Positions 9,139-19,146 of a stretch of DNA of 64,000 nucleotides are shown here, one piece after another. Position numbers and translations under genes: made by a program. The stretch lies in NCBI GenBank assembly GCA_026195895.1, contig JAPHRO010000023.1:18507-82506 (forward strand), read 5' to 3'. The stretch comes from Gammaproteobacteria bacterium (GTDB lineage: Bacteria > Pseudomonadota > Gammaproteobacteria > SZUA-229). Under the pieces are notes generated by a model. That model saw nothing but the letters and a program-made list of their open reading frames with translations, ran no database searches and was not told where the DNA came from. Position 1 is the first letter of the stretch; every line of letters starts with the position of its first letter.

Positions 9139-10601
9139 GATCTCACCTCGGGAGTAACAAAAACATCGCCGATATTAATGAATTCCAGTACCGAAGTTGC
9201 CATGAATCCCAGCAGGATGGCGCCTAATGCGAGTAATAATGCGGCCCATTCCATACGTGCAGGTACCATAGAGGGCTCGTGGGGATGTGATGCCAGCGTG
9301 AAGGCAGGGCCGAGTACCTTGAAAATGTAAGCAGCGGCCAGCAGGCCGCCGACTAACAGTACCAGGATGATACCCCAATGGCCCTGTTCCAGCGCGGCTT
9401 GCAGCAGCAGCCACTTACCCACGAAGCCGCCGCTTGGTGGCAGTCCCATAATACTGACCCCCGCCAGCGCGAAAGCGCCTGCCGTCAGCGGCAGTCGTTG
9501 CACCACGCGATCCAGATCGGCGATGCGATCATGGCCACCATAGCGCAGCAGGTTTCCCGCAGATAAAAACATGGCCGCTTTGGCCAGGGCGTGGGATAGC
9601 GCAAGATACGCCACCCCATTCCAGGCGAGGCCACCGGTTGCAGCGGCCAGTGGGAATGCCAGAAACAGATAGCCAATCTGTGCCACGGTGGAATAGGCGA
9701 TCAACAGTTTCAGTCGCGTTTGTCGCAATGCCTGTATCGAACCCCAGAGTACCGCAGTGGCTCCCAGCAGGCCCAGCAGGGTATCGATGCCATCGCCGAG
9801 GGAGCTGAAAATGCTCAGCCATAAACGTAGCAGAATATAGAAAGAGGCTTTCACTACCAGCGCGGATAACAGGGCGCTGACCGGCGTAGGTGCGCTGGCA
9901 TGGGCCGGCGGTAACCAGAAATGCAGGGGGAACAGCGCCGTTTTTAGCGCCAGGCCGGTACTTATTAATCCCAGTGCTGCCCAGACAGCGGGTGTTGATT
10001 CCATGCGCACTGCCAGTGTCTCGATATCCACGCTGCCAAAACTGTGATACAGCAGGGCAACACCCAGCAGGTAACACATCGAACCCAGTAAAGTGGCCAG
10101 TAAATAACGCATGGCGCCCGCGAGTGCCTGTTTGCCTCCGGTCAATGCAGCCAGGGCGACGGCCGCCAGCCCCATCAATTCCAGGGTGACGTAGAGGTTA
10201 AAAATATCCGCGGCTAGAAACAGGGCATTCAGCGCGCCCAGCAGCAGTAGCCAGATGGGCCAGAAACGGATTTCGTCATGGCGTCTGGTGAAATAGCCGG
10301 TCGCGTAGATGCTGACTGCAAATCCGACCAGGGCTGTCGCGGCGAGCATTAGCAGGCTCAGGCCGTCGGCAAACAGGCCGATGCCCAACGGAGCATTCCA
10401 GCCGCCGATAGCGTGGTGGAGGCTGCCGCTGCTATCCTGCAATTGCCAGCCCAGACCGGCAACTGAAGCCACACCGGCCGCAGTGGTCAATATGCCCAGT
10501 AGCCTGGCGATGGCCGGCCACAGGAAGCAAAGCATACCGGCCGCTAACGGCAGCAGGATCAGCAGGGCATCAAAAGGCATATGGGTGAGCATGGCCTGCA
10601 T
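9135..10601 (-). CDS. mrpD: MrpD-like Na+/H+ antiporter subunit
   Basis: 488-residue antiporter subunit with the TM5 glutamate (NLYVTLELMGL), TM7 lysine (LKTALFPLHFWLPPAHA) and next-helix lysine (ALVVKASF) expected of active MrpD/NuoM/NuoN proteins, and GFVGKWLLL further on. It follows mrpC by four bases and its TGA overlaps the ATG of the next antiporter subunit. Together with MrpB, C, E, F and G it should form the membrane complex that exports Na+ in exchange for H+, supporting pH and Na+ homeostasis. Confidence 0.85.
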   Translation of the reverse strand: MQAMLTHMPFDALLILLPLAAGMLCFLWPAIARLLGILTTAAGVASVAGLGWQLQDSSGSLHHAIGGWNAPLGIGLFADGLSLLMLAATALVGFAVSIYATGYFTRRHDEIRFWPIWLLLLGALNALFLAADIFNLYVTLELMGLAAVALAALTGGKQALAGAMRYLLATLLGSMCYLLGVALLYHSFGSVDIETLAVRMESTPAVWAALGLISTGLALKTALFPLHFWLPPAHASAPTPVSALLSALVVKASFYILLRLWLSIFSSLGDGIDTLLGLLGATAVLWGSIQALRQTRLKLLIAYSTVAQIGYLFLAFPLAAATGGLAWNGVAYLALSHALAKAAMFLSAGNLLRYGGHDRIADLDRVVQRLPLTAGAFALAGVSIMGLPPSGGFVGKWLLLQAALEQGHWGIILVLLVGGLLAAAYIFKVLGPAFTLASHPHEPSMVPARMEWAALLLALGAILLGFMATSVLEFINIGDVFVTPEVRS

Positions 10602-10605
10602 CAGA

Positions 10606-10911
10606 CTAGTCCTGCTGATCGTCAGGTAGTTCGGCGTGACCGGTTTCCATATATAGCTTTAGCATCATGGCGAGTGCCAGCGCGGTCGCTGAAACCGCCA
10701 CCACGATGCCAGTAATGACCATGGCATGGGGCACAGGATCGGGTGCAGCGCCGCTACGTCTGGCCAGAGCCACCAGCAGCAGAAAAACGCCGCTGCCCAT
10801 CACATTGATAGCCAGGATTTTCCGCAGCAGATGTGCCCGGGCAATCAGTGTATACAGCCCGAGAGAAAACAGGCCAACACCTACCAGGGCATACAGTGAT
10901 GCGGTCGTCAT
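10606..10911 (-). CDS. mrpC: MrpC-like (NuoK-like) subunit
   Basis: 101 residues, three predicted membrane helices, resembling MrpC/MnhC and NuoK (GVGLFSLGLYTLIAR, NVMGSGVFLLLVALA, a conserved HAMVITGIVVAVSATALAL). Its ATG overlaps the stop of the MrpB-like gene and mrpD begins four bases after its stop. Small core subunit of the antiporter. Confidence 0.88.
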   Translation of the reverse strand: MTTASLYALVGVGLFSLGLYTLIARAHLLRKILAINVMGSGVFLLLVALARRSGAAPDPVPHAMVITGIVVAVSATALALAMMLKLYMETGHAELPDDQQD

Positions 10912-11867
10912 GTTGACTCCTCGTTATTTTTCCAGGGGTGACCACCCAGAAATAGCGCCGCCAGAGTTGCACCAATAGACAGGGTCGCTACCGTCTCCAG
11001 TAGCAATATCAATACGCCGGCCTGTGCAGGCGGGTATTCCAGTAGCTGGCCTTCGAATATCAGGGTGACCGCAGCCATGCTGATGAAAGCCACCGGGCCG
11101 GCCAACAGAATGAGTCTGGCCAGCAATGCTGACATTTTCGTCTGTAGCTGCCAGCCGGATAACAGCAGTAATACACCCGCTGCACCCAGGATCGAGCCCG
11201 CCTGAAAGGCGCCGCCGGGTGCATGGGAACCCACCCATAGCAAATAGGCGGCGACCAGAATTAAAACCGGAGTCAGCAGACGTGACAGAGTGTCGAGCAC
11301 CGTGCCGGGAAAAGGGTCATGGTGTTTGGCTATACCGCCAAGGGACCAGACACCCAGCAGGGCGATCAGTAATACCGTCATTTCGAGCAGAGTGTCGTAG
11401 CCGCGAAAGTTAAGCAACACCGCGGTCACCGGGTTTGCGACGCCACTGTTGGCGAGCTGTGTGCTGACTTCGCTACTCAGGCCAATGAATTCCGTGGGTA
11501 AAGTGGTTACGGTATAACCAAGTCCGAGGGTAACCAGCAGGAGTGCGCTAAAGGGTAGCCACGGCAGGGATTGCGGACTCAAATGCGTTTTAGCACTGGA
11601 TAGATCCGCTGGCTCGGCAGCATTCGTCGAATCCAGTCTGGCCAGTGCAGCCAGCAGCAGGGCGCCGGTCAAACCGGCACCAATGGCGGCTTCGGCGAGG
11701 GCGACGTCCGGTGCATCCAGGCGCACCCAGGCCAGGGACATTAACAGGCCAAAGGCAACGAACAATACCACCGCCTTGAACAGGTTCGGGGAGGCCAGCG
11801 CACGCCAGGCGAGCCATAACAGGCATAGTCCTAACAGGCTGTCGAACAACCCGGTCAGCAGCTGCAT
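10908..11867 (-). CDS. mrpB: MrpA C-terminal (MbhD-like) plus MrpB fusion
   Basis: About 319 residues in two parts. The first (to about 90) has the DUF4040/MbhD-like pattern (DAPDVALAEAAIGAGLTGALLL) that forms the C-terminal part of MrpA in other bacteria. The second (about 165-315) is a typical MrpB/MnhB domain (GSHAPGGAFQAGSILGAA). This explains why no full-length MrpA is present. The ATG at 11867 shares its A with the TAA of mrpG and has GGAAG upstream; a GTG at 11876 is less likely. Inner membrane. Confidence 0.85.
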   Translation of the reverse strand: MQLLTGLFDSLLGLCLLWLAWRALASPNLFKAVVLFVAFGLLMSLAWVRLDAPDVALAEAAIGAGLTGALLLAALARLDSTNAAEPADLSSAKTHLSPQSLPWLPFSALLLVTLGLGYTVTTLPTEFIGLSSEVSTQLANSGVANPVTAVLLNFRGYDTLLEMTVLLIALLGVWSLGGIAKHHDPFPGTVLDTLSRLLTPVLILVAAYLLWVGSHAPGGAFQAGSILGAAGVLLLLSGWQLQTKMSALLARLILLAGPVAFISMAAVTLIFEGQLLEYPPAQAGVLILLLETVATLSIGATLAALFLGGHPWKNNEEST

Positions 11868-12163
11868 TACTTCCACAAACGCACCTTCTTCTGTAATGCG
11901 CCTCTGGCAATCAGGTGGGCCACGCTGGCGCCCGCGAGTAGTACCAGCAGCCAGATCAGCAATAATTTGCCGACCGCCGTCCAGGATTCAAGTTGTAACA
12001 TCAGCCCGAGGATGGTCAGGCCCAGACCGAGGTTGTCTGCTTTGGTCAGTGCATGCAGCCGGGTATAGACGTCGGGAAATCGCAACAGACCGAGTGTACC
12101 GGCCAGAAAGAAAAAGGCGCCGCCGAGGAGTAATATGACAGAGACATAATCAATGACTGTCAT
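11867..12163 (-). CDS. mrpG: MrpG-like subunit
   Basis: 98 residues with three membrane helices and the conserved stretch LLRFPDVYTRLHALTKADNLG typical of MrpG/MnhG. Overlaps mrpF at its start and touches mrpB at its end, so it is translated as part of the same operon. Confidence 0.9.
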   Translation of the reverse strand: MTVIDYVSVILLLGGAFFFLAGTLGLLRFPDVYTRLHALTKADNLGLGLTILGLMLQLESWTAVGKLLLIWLLVLLAGASVAHLIARGALQKKVRLWK

Positions 12164-12428
12164 GATCGATCTCTTTCGTCGGCCAGGCGCGTTGTACGAA
12201 GGCTACGGCAGTGATTGCCGCCAGCAGGGCAAATACCAGTGCTACATCTCGCAGGGCGGGTTTGTCCGTAGCCTGGGCCAGCAGCAGCAGTATAGCAACT
12301 GCCGTGGTACTGAATAACTGGGCGGCCAGCATCCGGTCTGTGGTACTCGGGCCGCGGAGTATGCGCCACATACCGGCACCGAGAGTCAGCAATAGAAACA
12401 GGGCTAATGCCAGGTAAAAAGTCTGCAT
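12150..12428 (-). CDS. mrpF: MrpF-like subunit
   Basis: 92 residues, three helices, with RGPSTTDRMLAAQLFSTTAV and DVALVFALLAAITAVAFV, both characteristic of MrpF/MnhF. Follows mrpE by 32 bases and overlaps mrpG. Component of the Na+/H+ antiporter. Confidence 0.9.
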   Translation of the reverse strand: MQTFYLALALFLLLTLGAGMWRILRGPSTTDRMLAAQLFSTTAVAILLLLAQATDKPALRDVALVFALLAAITAVAFVQRAWPTKEIDHDSH

Positions 12429-12460
12429 GGAATATTAATCCTTTAGATACATTTTATAGT

Positions 12461-12973
12461 TCATGTTTTCATGCTGTCTGGTCTGGTTTCTTCAGGCATC
12501 TGCAGAACCATCCCGAAAATTTTCCCGACGTGTATTTCGATCACGGCTAATTCAGCCAGCATGTCCTGGTGTCGGTCGAGTACGTGTACTTTTAGCAGAT
12601 TCCCTGTTAGCGACGCGCTCAGTGTACCGGGTAACAGATTCGCCGTATTGGCCATGAACACCTGGGGAAGACCAGCGGGTAACTGCATCGGGTAATCAAT
12701 GAGGTCAGGCGCGATGGGCAGGTCAGGATGAAATGCTCGCCAGGCCACATCACTGCCGCCGCGCAGGGAATGGAGCAGGAAAAAGGGAATAAATTTCAGA
12801 AACTGGTACCAGCTAAAGGTAGTGGCTGGCAATAAGCGGATGCTGATCATAACGGCCAGTAGTATGGCGGGTACACCTATCCATAGTGATGCTGTTTCGC
12901 CATCGCTCAGCAGCCACCAGATCAGCAGGAATAGCAGACTGCGTGACAACAGGGCCGCACCGGTGGCTGTCAT
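12461..12973 (-). CDS. mrpE: MrpE-like subunit
   Basis: About 170 residues with two to three N-terminal helices and a soluble C-terminal part containing NTANLLPGTLSASL, typical of MrpE/MnhE. An ATG at 12988 is in frame, but the ATG at 12973 is preceded by AGGG at seven bases, so it is preferred. First antiporter gene of the operon, starting shortly after the P-type ATPase. Confidence 0.85.
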   Translation of the reverse strand: MTATGAALLSRSLLFLLIWWLLSDGETASLWIGVPAILLAVMISIRLLPATTFSWYQFLKFIPFFLLHSLRGGSDVAWRAFHPDLPIAPDLIDYPMQLPAGLPQVFMANTANLLPGTLSASLTGNLLKVHVLDRHQDMLAELAVIEIHVGKIFGMVLQMPEETRPDSMKT

Positions 12974-13010
12974 TGCAATCCCTGCCATCTGTTGCTAATT
13001 GCCAGGGGCA

Positions 13011-15725
13011 TTAGCCGCGCCCCGCCTGTTTCGAATATTTGCGTAATATGAGCTTCTCGATTTCGACCAGAACGAGTACCGATGAGCCGACCATGATGAC
13101 CCGTAACCAGGCATCGAGACTCATCCCGGTGGTGCCGAATAGCATCTGCATGGGTGCAAGGTAGGTAAAGCCCATCTGGATTACCAGCAGCAGACCAATA
13201 GCATAGAGGACATAACGGTTGCCGGACAGTCCCTCGCGGGTCAGTGACGGTGCCACTAGATAACGGGCGCTGAACAGATAGAAAATCTCGAACATCACCA
13301 GGGTATTGACGGCAACGGTACGCGCCAGTTCGATAGAAGCGCCATGATCACGCTCCCAGATGAACAGGCCAAAAGTGCCGGTTACCAGGATTAATGATAC
13401 AAAAATGATGCGCCAGACGAGGAAGCCGGACAGGATGGGATGTTTGGGATTTCGAGGTGGGCGTTGCATGACATTGCGTTCGGCCGGTTCGAAAGCCAGC
13501 GTCAGTGCCAGAGTAACAGCGGTAATCATGTTGATCCACAGGATCTGGGCGGCGGTAATTGGCAGCATTTTCCCGGAAACGATGGCGGCAATAATGGTAA
13601 AGGCTTCGCCACCGTTGGTTGGCAGTATAAACATCAGCGATTTTTTCAAATTGTCGTAGACCGTACGACCTTCCTCAACCGCGTGGGCGATGGAGGCGAA
13701 ATTGTCATCGGTCAGTACCATTTCCGCCGATTCTTTGGCCACTTCGGTGCCTTTCAGTCCCATGGCCACACCCACGTCGGCGCGTTTTAACGCCGGTGCG
13801 TCATTGACACCATCACCGGTCATGGAAACTATTTCCCCCGCTGCCTGTAGTGCGGTCACCAGTTGCAGTTTCTGCTCCGGTGAAACACGGGCAAAAATAT
13901 CCGACTGCTGTACTGCTTCCTGCAACTGTGCTGCCGAATAGTTTTCCAGTTCGCTGCCGTTAACAACCGTTACGCCATCGCCTATACCCATCTGGGTGCC
14001 GATAGCACGCGCGGTGATGGCATGATCACCGGTGATCATCTTGACGCGAATTCCGGCGGACTGGCAGGTGCGTACCGCTGCGGTGGCTTCTACACGGGGA
14101 GGGTCGATGATACCGATCACGCCCAGCAGGGTCAGCCCACCTTCGACATCAGCGAATGTCAGCGTCTGTTGTTCAACGGTGGTTGGTTTGAAGGCGATAG
14201 CCAGTAATCTCTGGCCGCGGCTGGCCATGTCGTGCATGCAGGTTTCCCAGTAGGTTCTGTCGAGCGGCGAGTCGTCGCCACGCATGCGTTGCAGATGGCA
14301 CATGTCCAGTACCCGTTCCGGCGCGCCTTTCAGGTATATAAAGCCATGGCCGAGATGATCGTGATGCAGGCTCGCCATGAAACGGTGTTGAGATTCAAAG
14401 GGTATGGCATCAGTACGCGGGTACTGACTTAGACAGAGATCGTGATTCAGTCCAGCCTTGAGCGCCAGTGTGACCAGCGCACCTTCGGTGGGATCACCCT
14501 GCATCTGCCACTTGCCATCGACTTCAGTCAGGCTGGCATCGTTGCACAGCAGAGATGCCTGAGCTATTTCGCGCAGCAGTGGGAATTCACCGGCGGTAAT
14601 GCCCTGATCGTCCAGCGTAAATCCACCATGTGGATCATAGCCGGCGCCGCTGACCTGACAAACGCCGGCCCCGGTAGTCACGGTCTGTACCGTCATTTCA
14701 TTGCGGGTGAGGGTGCCGGTTTTGTCGGAGCAGATGACGGTAACGGAACCCAGTGTTTCAACCGCAGGCAGACGTCGAATAATGGCGTTTTTCTTTGCCA
14801 TACGCTGTACACCAATGGCCAGGGTAATGGTCATGATGGCGGGCAGTCCCTCGGGAATACCGGCTACTGCCAGTCCCACGGCGGCGAGAAACATTTCACT
14901 CAGTGAAAAATTCTGCAGCAGCACGCCATAGGCAAAAGTGGCGGCAGCGACCACTCCGATGGCGATTGTCAGCCATTTGGCAAAGGTGGCCATCTGGCGG
15001 AGCAGCGGGGTGGTGAGCATCTGGACATGGTGCAACATCTGGCTAATGCGGCCGATTTCGGTGTGATCCGCCGTGGCTATCACCACGCCCTGGCCCTGAC
15101 CATAGGTTACCAGGGTGCCAGAGTATGCCAGGCATTTACGATCGCCTATGCTGGCCTGTGCAGCTACCGTCTCAGTGAGTTTTTCCACGGGTACCGATTC
15201 GCCGGTCAGCATGGCTTCATCGATGCGCAGTTCTCGGCTTTTAAACAGGCGCAGGTCGGCAGGTACCTTGTCCCCCGATTGCAGCATGACCACGTCACCC
15301 GGCACCAGCTGATCTGCTGCCAGGCTGATAAATTTACCATCGCGTCTTACCAGTGCCTGCTGGGAGAGCATGTTGCGGATGGCATCCAGCGCTTTTTCTG
15401 CCTTGCCTTCCTGAATGTATCCAATAATGGCATTTAGCACGACAACACCCAGGATAACGCTGCTATCCACCCAGTGACCTAACAGTGCCGTGATGACGCC
15501 TGAGGCCAGCAAAACATAAATCAGCACGTTATGAAACTGGGACAGAAATCGCGCCAGTGGGCCTTGCTTTTTCGCCGGACGAAGATGATTGAGTCCGTGT
15601 TCCTTGAGTCGCTTTGCAGCATCCTGCTGAGACAAACCGTCAACTGAGGAGGCTATTTTCTGGAATACAGTTTCGGTGTCGTCGCTGTGCCAGGATGAAT
15701 TAAGCGTCGCCTTGTCTTCAGTCAT
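13011..15725 (-). CDS. P2-type cation-transporting ATPase, atypical TM6 site
   Basis: About 904 residues with all P-type ATPase hallmarks: actuator TGES, phosphorylation motif CSDKTGTLT, and hinge [12 protein letters not shown]4 carries PEGLP as in Ca2+ pumps, but TM6 reads [12 protein letters not shown], so the aspartate of the canonical NLVTDGLP Ca2+ site is an alanine. The transported ion is therefore uncertain (Ca2+, Mn2+ or a monovalent cation). The ATG at 15725 has GAGGAAGG six bases upstream and is a much better start than the TTG at 15782. It sits between the PsiE-like gene and the Mrp operon on the same strand with short gaps, suggesting co-transcription. Confidence 0.87.
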   Translation of the reverse strand: MTEDKATLNSSWHSDDTETVFQKIASSVDGLSQQDAAKRLKEHGLNHLRPAKKQGPLARFLSQFHNVLIYVLLASGVITALLGHWVDSSVILGVVVLNAIIGYIQEGKAEKALDAIRNMLSQQALVRRDGKFISLAADQLVPGDVVMLQSGDKVPADLRLFKSRELRIDEAMLTGESVPVEKLTETVAAQASIGDRKCLAYSGTLVTYGQGQGVVIATADHTEIGRISQMLHHVQMLTTPLLRQMATFAKWLTIAIGVVAAATFAYGVLLQNFSLSEMFLAAVGLAVAGIPEGLPAIMTITLAIGVQRMAKKNAIIRRLPAVETLGSVTVICSDKTGTLTRNEMTVQTVTTGAGVCQVSGAGYDPHGGFTLDDQGITAGEFPLLREIAQASLLCNDASLTEVDGKWQMQGDPTEGALVTLALKAGLNHDLCLSQYPRTDAIPFESQHRFMASLHHDHLGHGFIYLKGAPERVLDMCHLQRMRGDDSPLDRTYWETCMHDMASRGQRLLAIAFKPTTVEQQTLTFADVEGGLTLLGVIGIIDPPRVEATAAVRTCQSAGIRVKMITGDHAITARAIGTQMGIGDGVTVVNGSELENYSAAQLQEAVQQSDIFARVSPEQKLQLVTALQAAGEIVSMTGDGVNDAPALKRADVGVAMGLKGTEVAKESAEMVLTDDNFASIAHAVEEGRTVYDNLKKSLMFILPTNGGEAFTIIAAIVSGKMLPITAAQILWINMITAVTLALTLAFEPAERNVMQRPPRNPKHPILSGFLVWRIIFVSLILVTGTFGLFIWERDHGASIELARTVAVNTLVMFEIFYLFSARYLVAPSLTREGLSGNRYVLYAIGLLLVIQMGFTYLAPMQMLFGTTGMSLDAWLRVIMVGSSVLVLVEIEKLILRKYSKQAGRG

Positions 15726-15818
15726 ACAAACCTTCCTCGAAGGGTTTTTATTCACCTGCTGGATAGTCAGATATTCTGACAACAGATTTAGTTAATTTTT
15801 ATTACTATTATTTTCTTG

Positions 15819-16274
15819 TCAGGTAATTTTTTCTGGCTTGCGTTCCCGTTCAAAACTCATTGAGGTAGTGACACGGATTGCGGCCAGAGCCAGTAGCAGA
15901 ACGCTCAGTGCATAAATACTGTCGTTTTCCAGTTTGTGATCGAAAAGTTCGATCATGATATGGCGTAAAATAAAAACAATGCCGGCATCTATAATTGGCG
16001 TTAAGCGTAATTTGTGCTCGGTGAAATATTCAACCAGCGCGCGGGATAGTTCGATCAGGATGTAAAGCGTCAGTACATCAGAAAAGATATAGAGATAGCT
16101 GCCGGTAATGCCACTTACCTGAAACAGTTCACCGATGCGATAAAACAGCCGCACCACGCCAATGATCATGGTCAGGGTGATGAAAAACAGGATGACGGCA
16201 AATACAAGATTAATGATCCGGTTAAACAGTTTCTCCATATTGCTGGAAGACAATAACGAACTGGTTTTAAACAT
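15819..16274 (-). CDS. psiE: PsiE-family membrane protein
   Basis: About 151 residues with four predicted helices and a pattern like phosphate-starvation-inducible PsiE (EYFTEHKLRLTPIIDAGIVFILRHIMIELF). Function in E. coli is unknown. ATG 16274 has AAGGGG upstream; the in-frame TTG at 16301 is unlikely. It lies between mgtE (89-base gap) and the P-type ATPase in a minus-strand run of ion-transport genes. Confidence 0.75.
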   Translation of the reverse strand: MFKTSSLLSSSNMEKLFNRIINLVFAVILFFITLTMIIGVVRLFYRIGELFQVSGITGSYLYIFSDVLTLYILIELSRALVEYFTEHKLRLTPIIDAGIVFILRHIMIELFDHKLENDSIYALSVLLLALAAIRVTTSMSFERERKPEKIT

Positions 16275-16390
16275 TGACTCTATCCCCTTACCCGGTATCA
16301 ATGGCCAGGTAATTTTTATTTTTAGTATTCAGTAACAGGCTATTTATCATAGTGGTTTGTATTTAATAAAACACTACCTGATGAATCTAT

Positions 16391-17761
16391 TCATAAAAGA
16401 AACACTGTCGCCAGTCCCAGAAAACTCAGGAAACCAATCACGTCGGTGACGGTAGTCAAAACGACTGCACCAGACAGGGCGGGATCTATGCCCATCCGAG
16501 ATAGAATAACCGGGATCAACACGCCGGAAAACGCGGCTGCAATCAGGTTAAGTATCATGGCGGCAGCAATAATCGCAGCAATGCCGGTATCCTGGAACCA
16601 GACAAAGGTCACAATCGCCACCACGATAGCCCAGACAAATCCATTCAATATGCCGACAAACAATTCTTTATTACCCAGCCAGCGCAAATTGGCATTGCTG
16701 ATCTGGCCCAGTGCCAGGCCACGAATAGTCAGTGTTAAAGTTTGACTGCCGGCAATACCACCCATGCTGGCAACCACCGGCATTAACACGGCCAGCGCGA
16801 CAATTTTATCCAGCACGGCTTCAAAGCGACCAATCACCCAGGCCGCCATAAAAACTGTCAGCAGATTAATGCCCAGCCAGACAGCGCGGCGCCTGGCACT
16901 GGGAAAAACCGGCGCGAACAGATCTTCATCCTGATCCAGACCGGCACTGGCCAGCAGCGCCTTGTCGGCTTCGGCAAGAATTATGTCGACCACGTTATCT
17001 ACTGTAATGCGGCCGAGTAATATCCCCTGTTCATCGATGACGGCGACTGAAATCAAATCACGTCGTTCGAACAGTTGCGCCACATCATGTTCGTTGGCAT
17101 CGGCCTGTACCGAGTCGGCAGCAGGCTGCATGATGTCGGCGACCAGTGTGGATGGATGTTCTGACACCGCATCGGCCAGCGACAGTTTGCCAAGATAAGC
17201 GCCATTGTCATCAGTGACCATCAGTGCATCGGTGTGGGAGGGGAGTGGTTTCAGTCGTCGCAGATAACGCAGTACCACCGCCAGTGATACATCGGTGCGA
17301 ACACTGATGACGTCGGTACTCATCAGGCGGCCGGCGGTGTCTTCGTTAAAGGACAGGGTGGTTTCCAGGCGCTGACGACGGTCCTGATCCAGTGATTCCA
17401 GCACGGCCTCGCTGATGTCGCCGGGCAGCTCGTCCATGACATCGGCAAGGTCCACCACATCCATGCTTTCGGTCGCGGCAACCACGTCGGCATGTTCCAT
17501 TTCACCAATAATGCTGGCACGTACTTCCTCGCCCAGATAGGTCAGCGTTTCGCCTTCGATTTCCTGCGGCAACAGTGCCCACAGCCGTTGACGTAAATCA
17601 GGCGGCAGTGATTCCAGCATGACTGCTATTTCAGCGATATGCATATGCTCAACATAGCTGGCCACGGATATGTCATCCCCGGCTTTCAATAGACCAATGA
17701 TGTAATCCACCTGATTTGGCTCGTTGTTGTGCTCGTCAATATTGGCAGTAACCTGAGTCAT
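16391..17761 (-). CDS. mgtE: MgtE magnesium transporter
   Basis: 456 residues: N-terminal MgtE superhelical domain (about 15-130), CBS pair (about 135-260) and five-helix pore domain (about 285-456). The pore contains MPVVASMGGIAGSQ and the TM5 TTVTDVIGF motif with the Mg2+-coordinating aspartate. MgtE proteins are Mg2+-gated Mg2+ channels in the inner membrane; the N and CBS domains sense cytosolic Mg2+. It follows a CNNM gene by 26 bases on the same strand. No strong ribosome-binding site precedes the ATG. Confidence 0.92.
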   Translation of the reverse strand: MTQVTANIDEHNNEPNQVDYIIGLLKAGDDISVASYVEHMHIAEIAVMLESLPPDLRQRLWALLPQEIEGETLTYLGEEVRASIIGEMEHADVVAATESMDVVDLADVMDELPGDISEAVLESLDQDRRQRLETTLSFNEDTAGRLMSTDVISVRTDVSLAVVLRYLRRLKPLPSHTDALMVTDDNGAYLGKLSLADAVSEHPSTLVADIMQPAADSVQADANEHDVAQLFERRDLISVAVIDEQGILLGRITVDNVVDIILAEADKALLASAGLDQDEDLFAPVFPSARRRAVWLGINLLTVFMAAWVIGRFEAVLDKIVALAVLMPVVASMGGIAGSQTLTLTIRGLALGQISNANLRWLGNKELFVGILNGFVWAIVVAIVTFVWFQDTGIAAIIAAAMILNLIAAAFSGVLIPVILSRMGIDPALSGAVVLTTVTDVIGFLSFLGLATVFLL

Positions 17762-17787
17762 AATATTTCTGTCTTATCTGTTTTGGC

Positions 17788-19146
17788 TTATGTGTTGTCG
17801 GGGGCTGAGTCAGCGTTAATTTTTTCCAGTTCTTCTGGATGCAGTTTTTCAATTAGCAGTTTACCCACGCGGTGATTTTCGACGCTTTGTACGGTAAAAC
17901 GAAATCCGTAGGCATTGATCTCGTTGCCGATTTCAGGCATTTCCCCTAACGAGGCCATACACAAACCGGAAAGGGTATTGGCATCAAGGCCATCGGGTAC
18001 CAGCAGGCCGATGTTGCGCTCAGCGTCGGACAATGACACCAGGCCATCAGCTTGCCACCGGTTTTCTGCGATCTGGGTGATGCTGTTGGCGTCGTCTACC
18101 GCATCGGTTTCATCTTCTATATCCCCAACGATTTCTTCCAGTAAATCTTCCAGGGTAACGATGCCGACCAGGTCGCCATATTCATCTGCGACCAGCGCCA
18201 TATGCGCACGTTTGGCACGCATGGCATCGAACAGGTGGGAGACTTTTTGCGACTCGGGAACAATAAAAGGTTTGCGGCAATAACGTGACAGATGGGTCCA
18301 GGGTTCCGGGTCGTCATGTAATATGCCGGCATAGAGATCTTTGGCCAGAACGATGCCGACGATTTTGCTGTCGTTATCGCTATCAACCAGAGGAAAACGG
18401 GAATGCCCGCTATCACGGAGCGTGGCCAGATTGTCGCTATCGTCACCATGAATATCCAGCAGTTTTAAGGCAGTGCGCGGAATCATGACACGACCCACAT
18501 GGCGTTGATCAAATTCAAACAGATTGCGTAACATTTCTGCTTTGTCGGCACCCAGCTCGCCATGTTCTTCGGAGGTGGCCACCAGACCTTTGAGTTCATC
18601 ATGGCTATACACATCGCCGTGGGTGGCTTCGGCGACTTTGAACAGGGCCAGTATTTTGCTGGTCGATGCATTGAGTAACCAGTTGAGTGGAAACACCAGC
18701 AAATAGGAAATGTGCAGCGGATAAGCAATCCACAGCGCAACTGGCTCAGCTTTACGAATGGCCAGGGTTTTGGGTACCTGTTCACCCACCACAATATGCA
18801 GTGATGAAAAAATTAAAAAGCCGACGATAAAGGCCGTGGTGTGTAGCATTGCATCGGGCATGCCCCAGTCATGGAACAGTGGTTCAAGCAGAGCAGCAAC
18901 GGCCGGTTCACCCACCCACCCCAGTCCCAGCGATGCCATGGTAATACCTAATTGACAGGCCGCCAGATAGGCCTCCAGTTTATGCTGGATGCGCAGGGTG
19001 AGCGCCGCCGCTGAGCGACCTTCGTTGGCCAGGGTTTCAATGCGAAAACTTTTGGCTTTGACCAGGGCAAATTCTGCCGCCACGAAAAATCCATTGGCAG
19101 CAAGTAACGCAACGACTGCTATGAGACTAAGAGAAATATTATCCAT
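17788..19146 (-). CDS. CNNM/CorC-HlyC (TlyC-like) family protein
   Basis: 452 residues: DUF21 domain (about 1-200, with ANGFFVAAEFALVKAKSFR and VVGEQVPKTLAIRKAE), CBS pair (DEYGDLVGIVTLEDLLEEIVGDI) and C-terminal CorC_HlyC domain. This is the YfjD/TlyC-like subgroup, distinct from the two proteins at 3.7-6.3 kb. First gene of the minus-strand run that leads through mgtE to the Mrp operon, which suggests that divalent-cation and Na+/H+ transport are expressed together. Confidence 0.87.
   Translation of the reverse strand: MDNISLSLIAVVALLAANGFFVAAEFALVKAKSFRIETLANEGRSAAALTLRIQHKLEAYLAACQLGITMASLGLGWVGEPAVAALLEPLFHDWGMPDAMLHTTAFIVGFLIFSSLHIVVGEQVPKTLAIRKAEPVALWIAYPLHISYLLVFPLNWLLNASTSKILALFKVAEATHGDVYSHDELKGLVATSEEHGELGADKAEMLRNLFEFDQRHVGRVMIPRTALKLLDIHGDDSDNLATLRDSGHSRFPLVDSDNDSKIVGIVLAKDLYAGILHDDPEPWTHLSRYCRKPFIVPESQKVSHLFDAMRAKRAHMALVADEYGDLVGIVTLEDLLEEIVGDIEDETDAVDDANSITQIAENRWQADGLVSLSDAERNIGLLVPDGLDANTLSGLCMASLGEMPEIGNEINAYGFRFTVQSVENHRVGKLLIEKLHPEELEKINADSAPDNT

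Noticed and set aside
15726..15782. N-terminal extension of the first P-type ATPase from a TTG
   Set aside because: The ATG at 15725 has a strong Shine-Dalgarno sequence and fits the family start.
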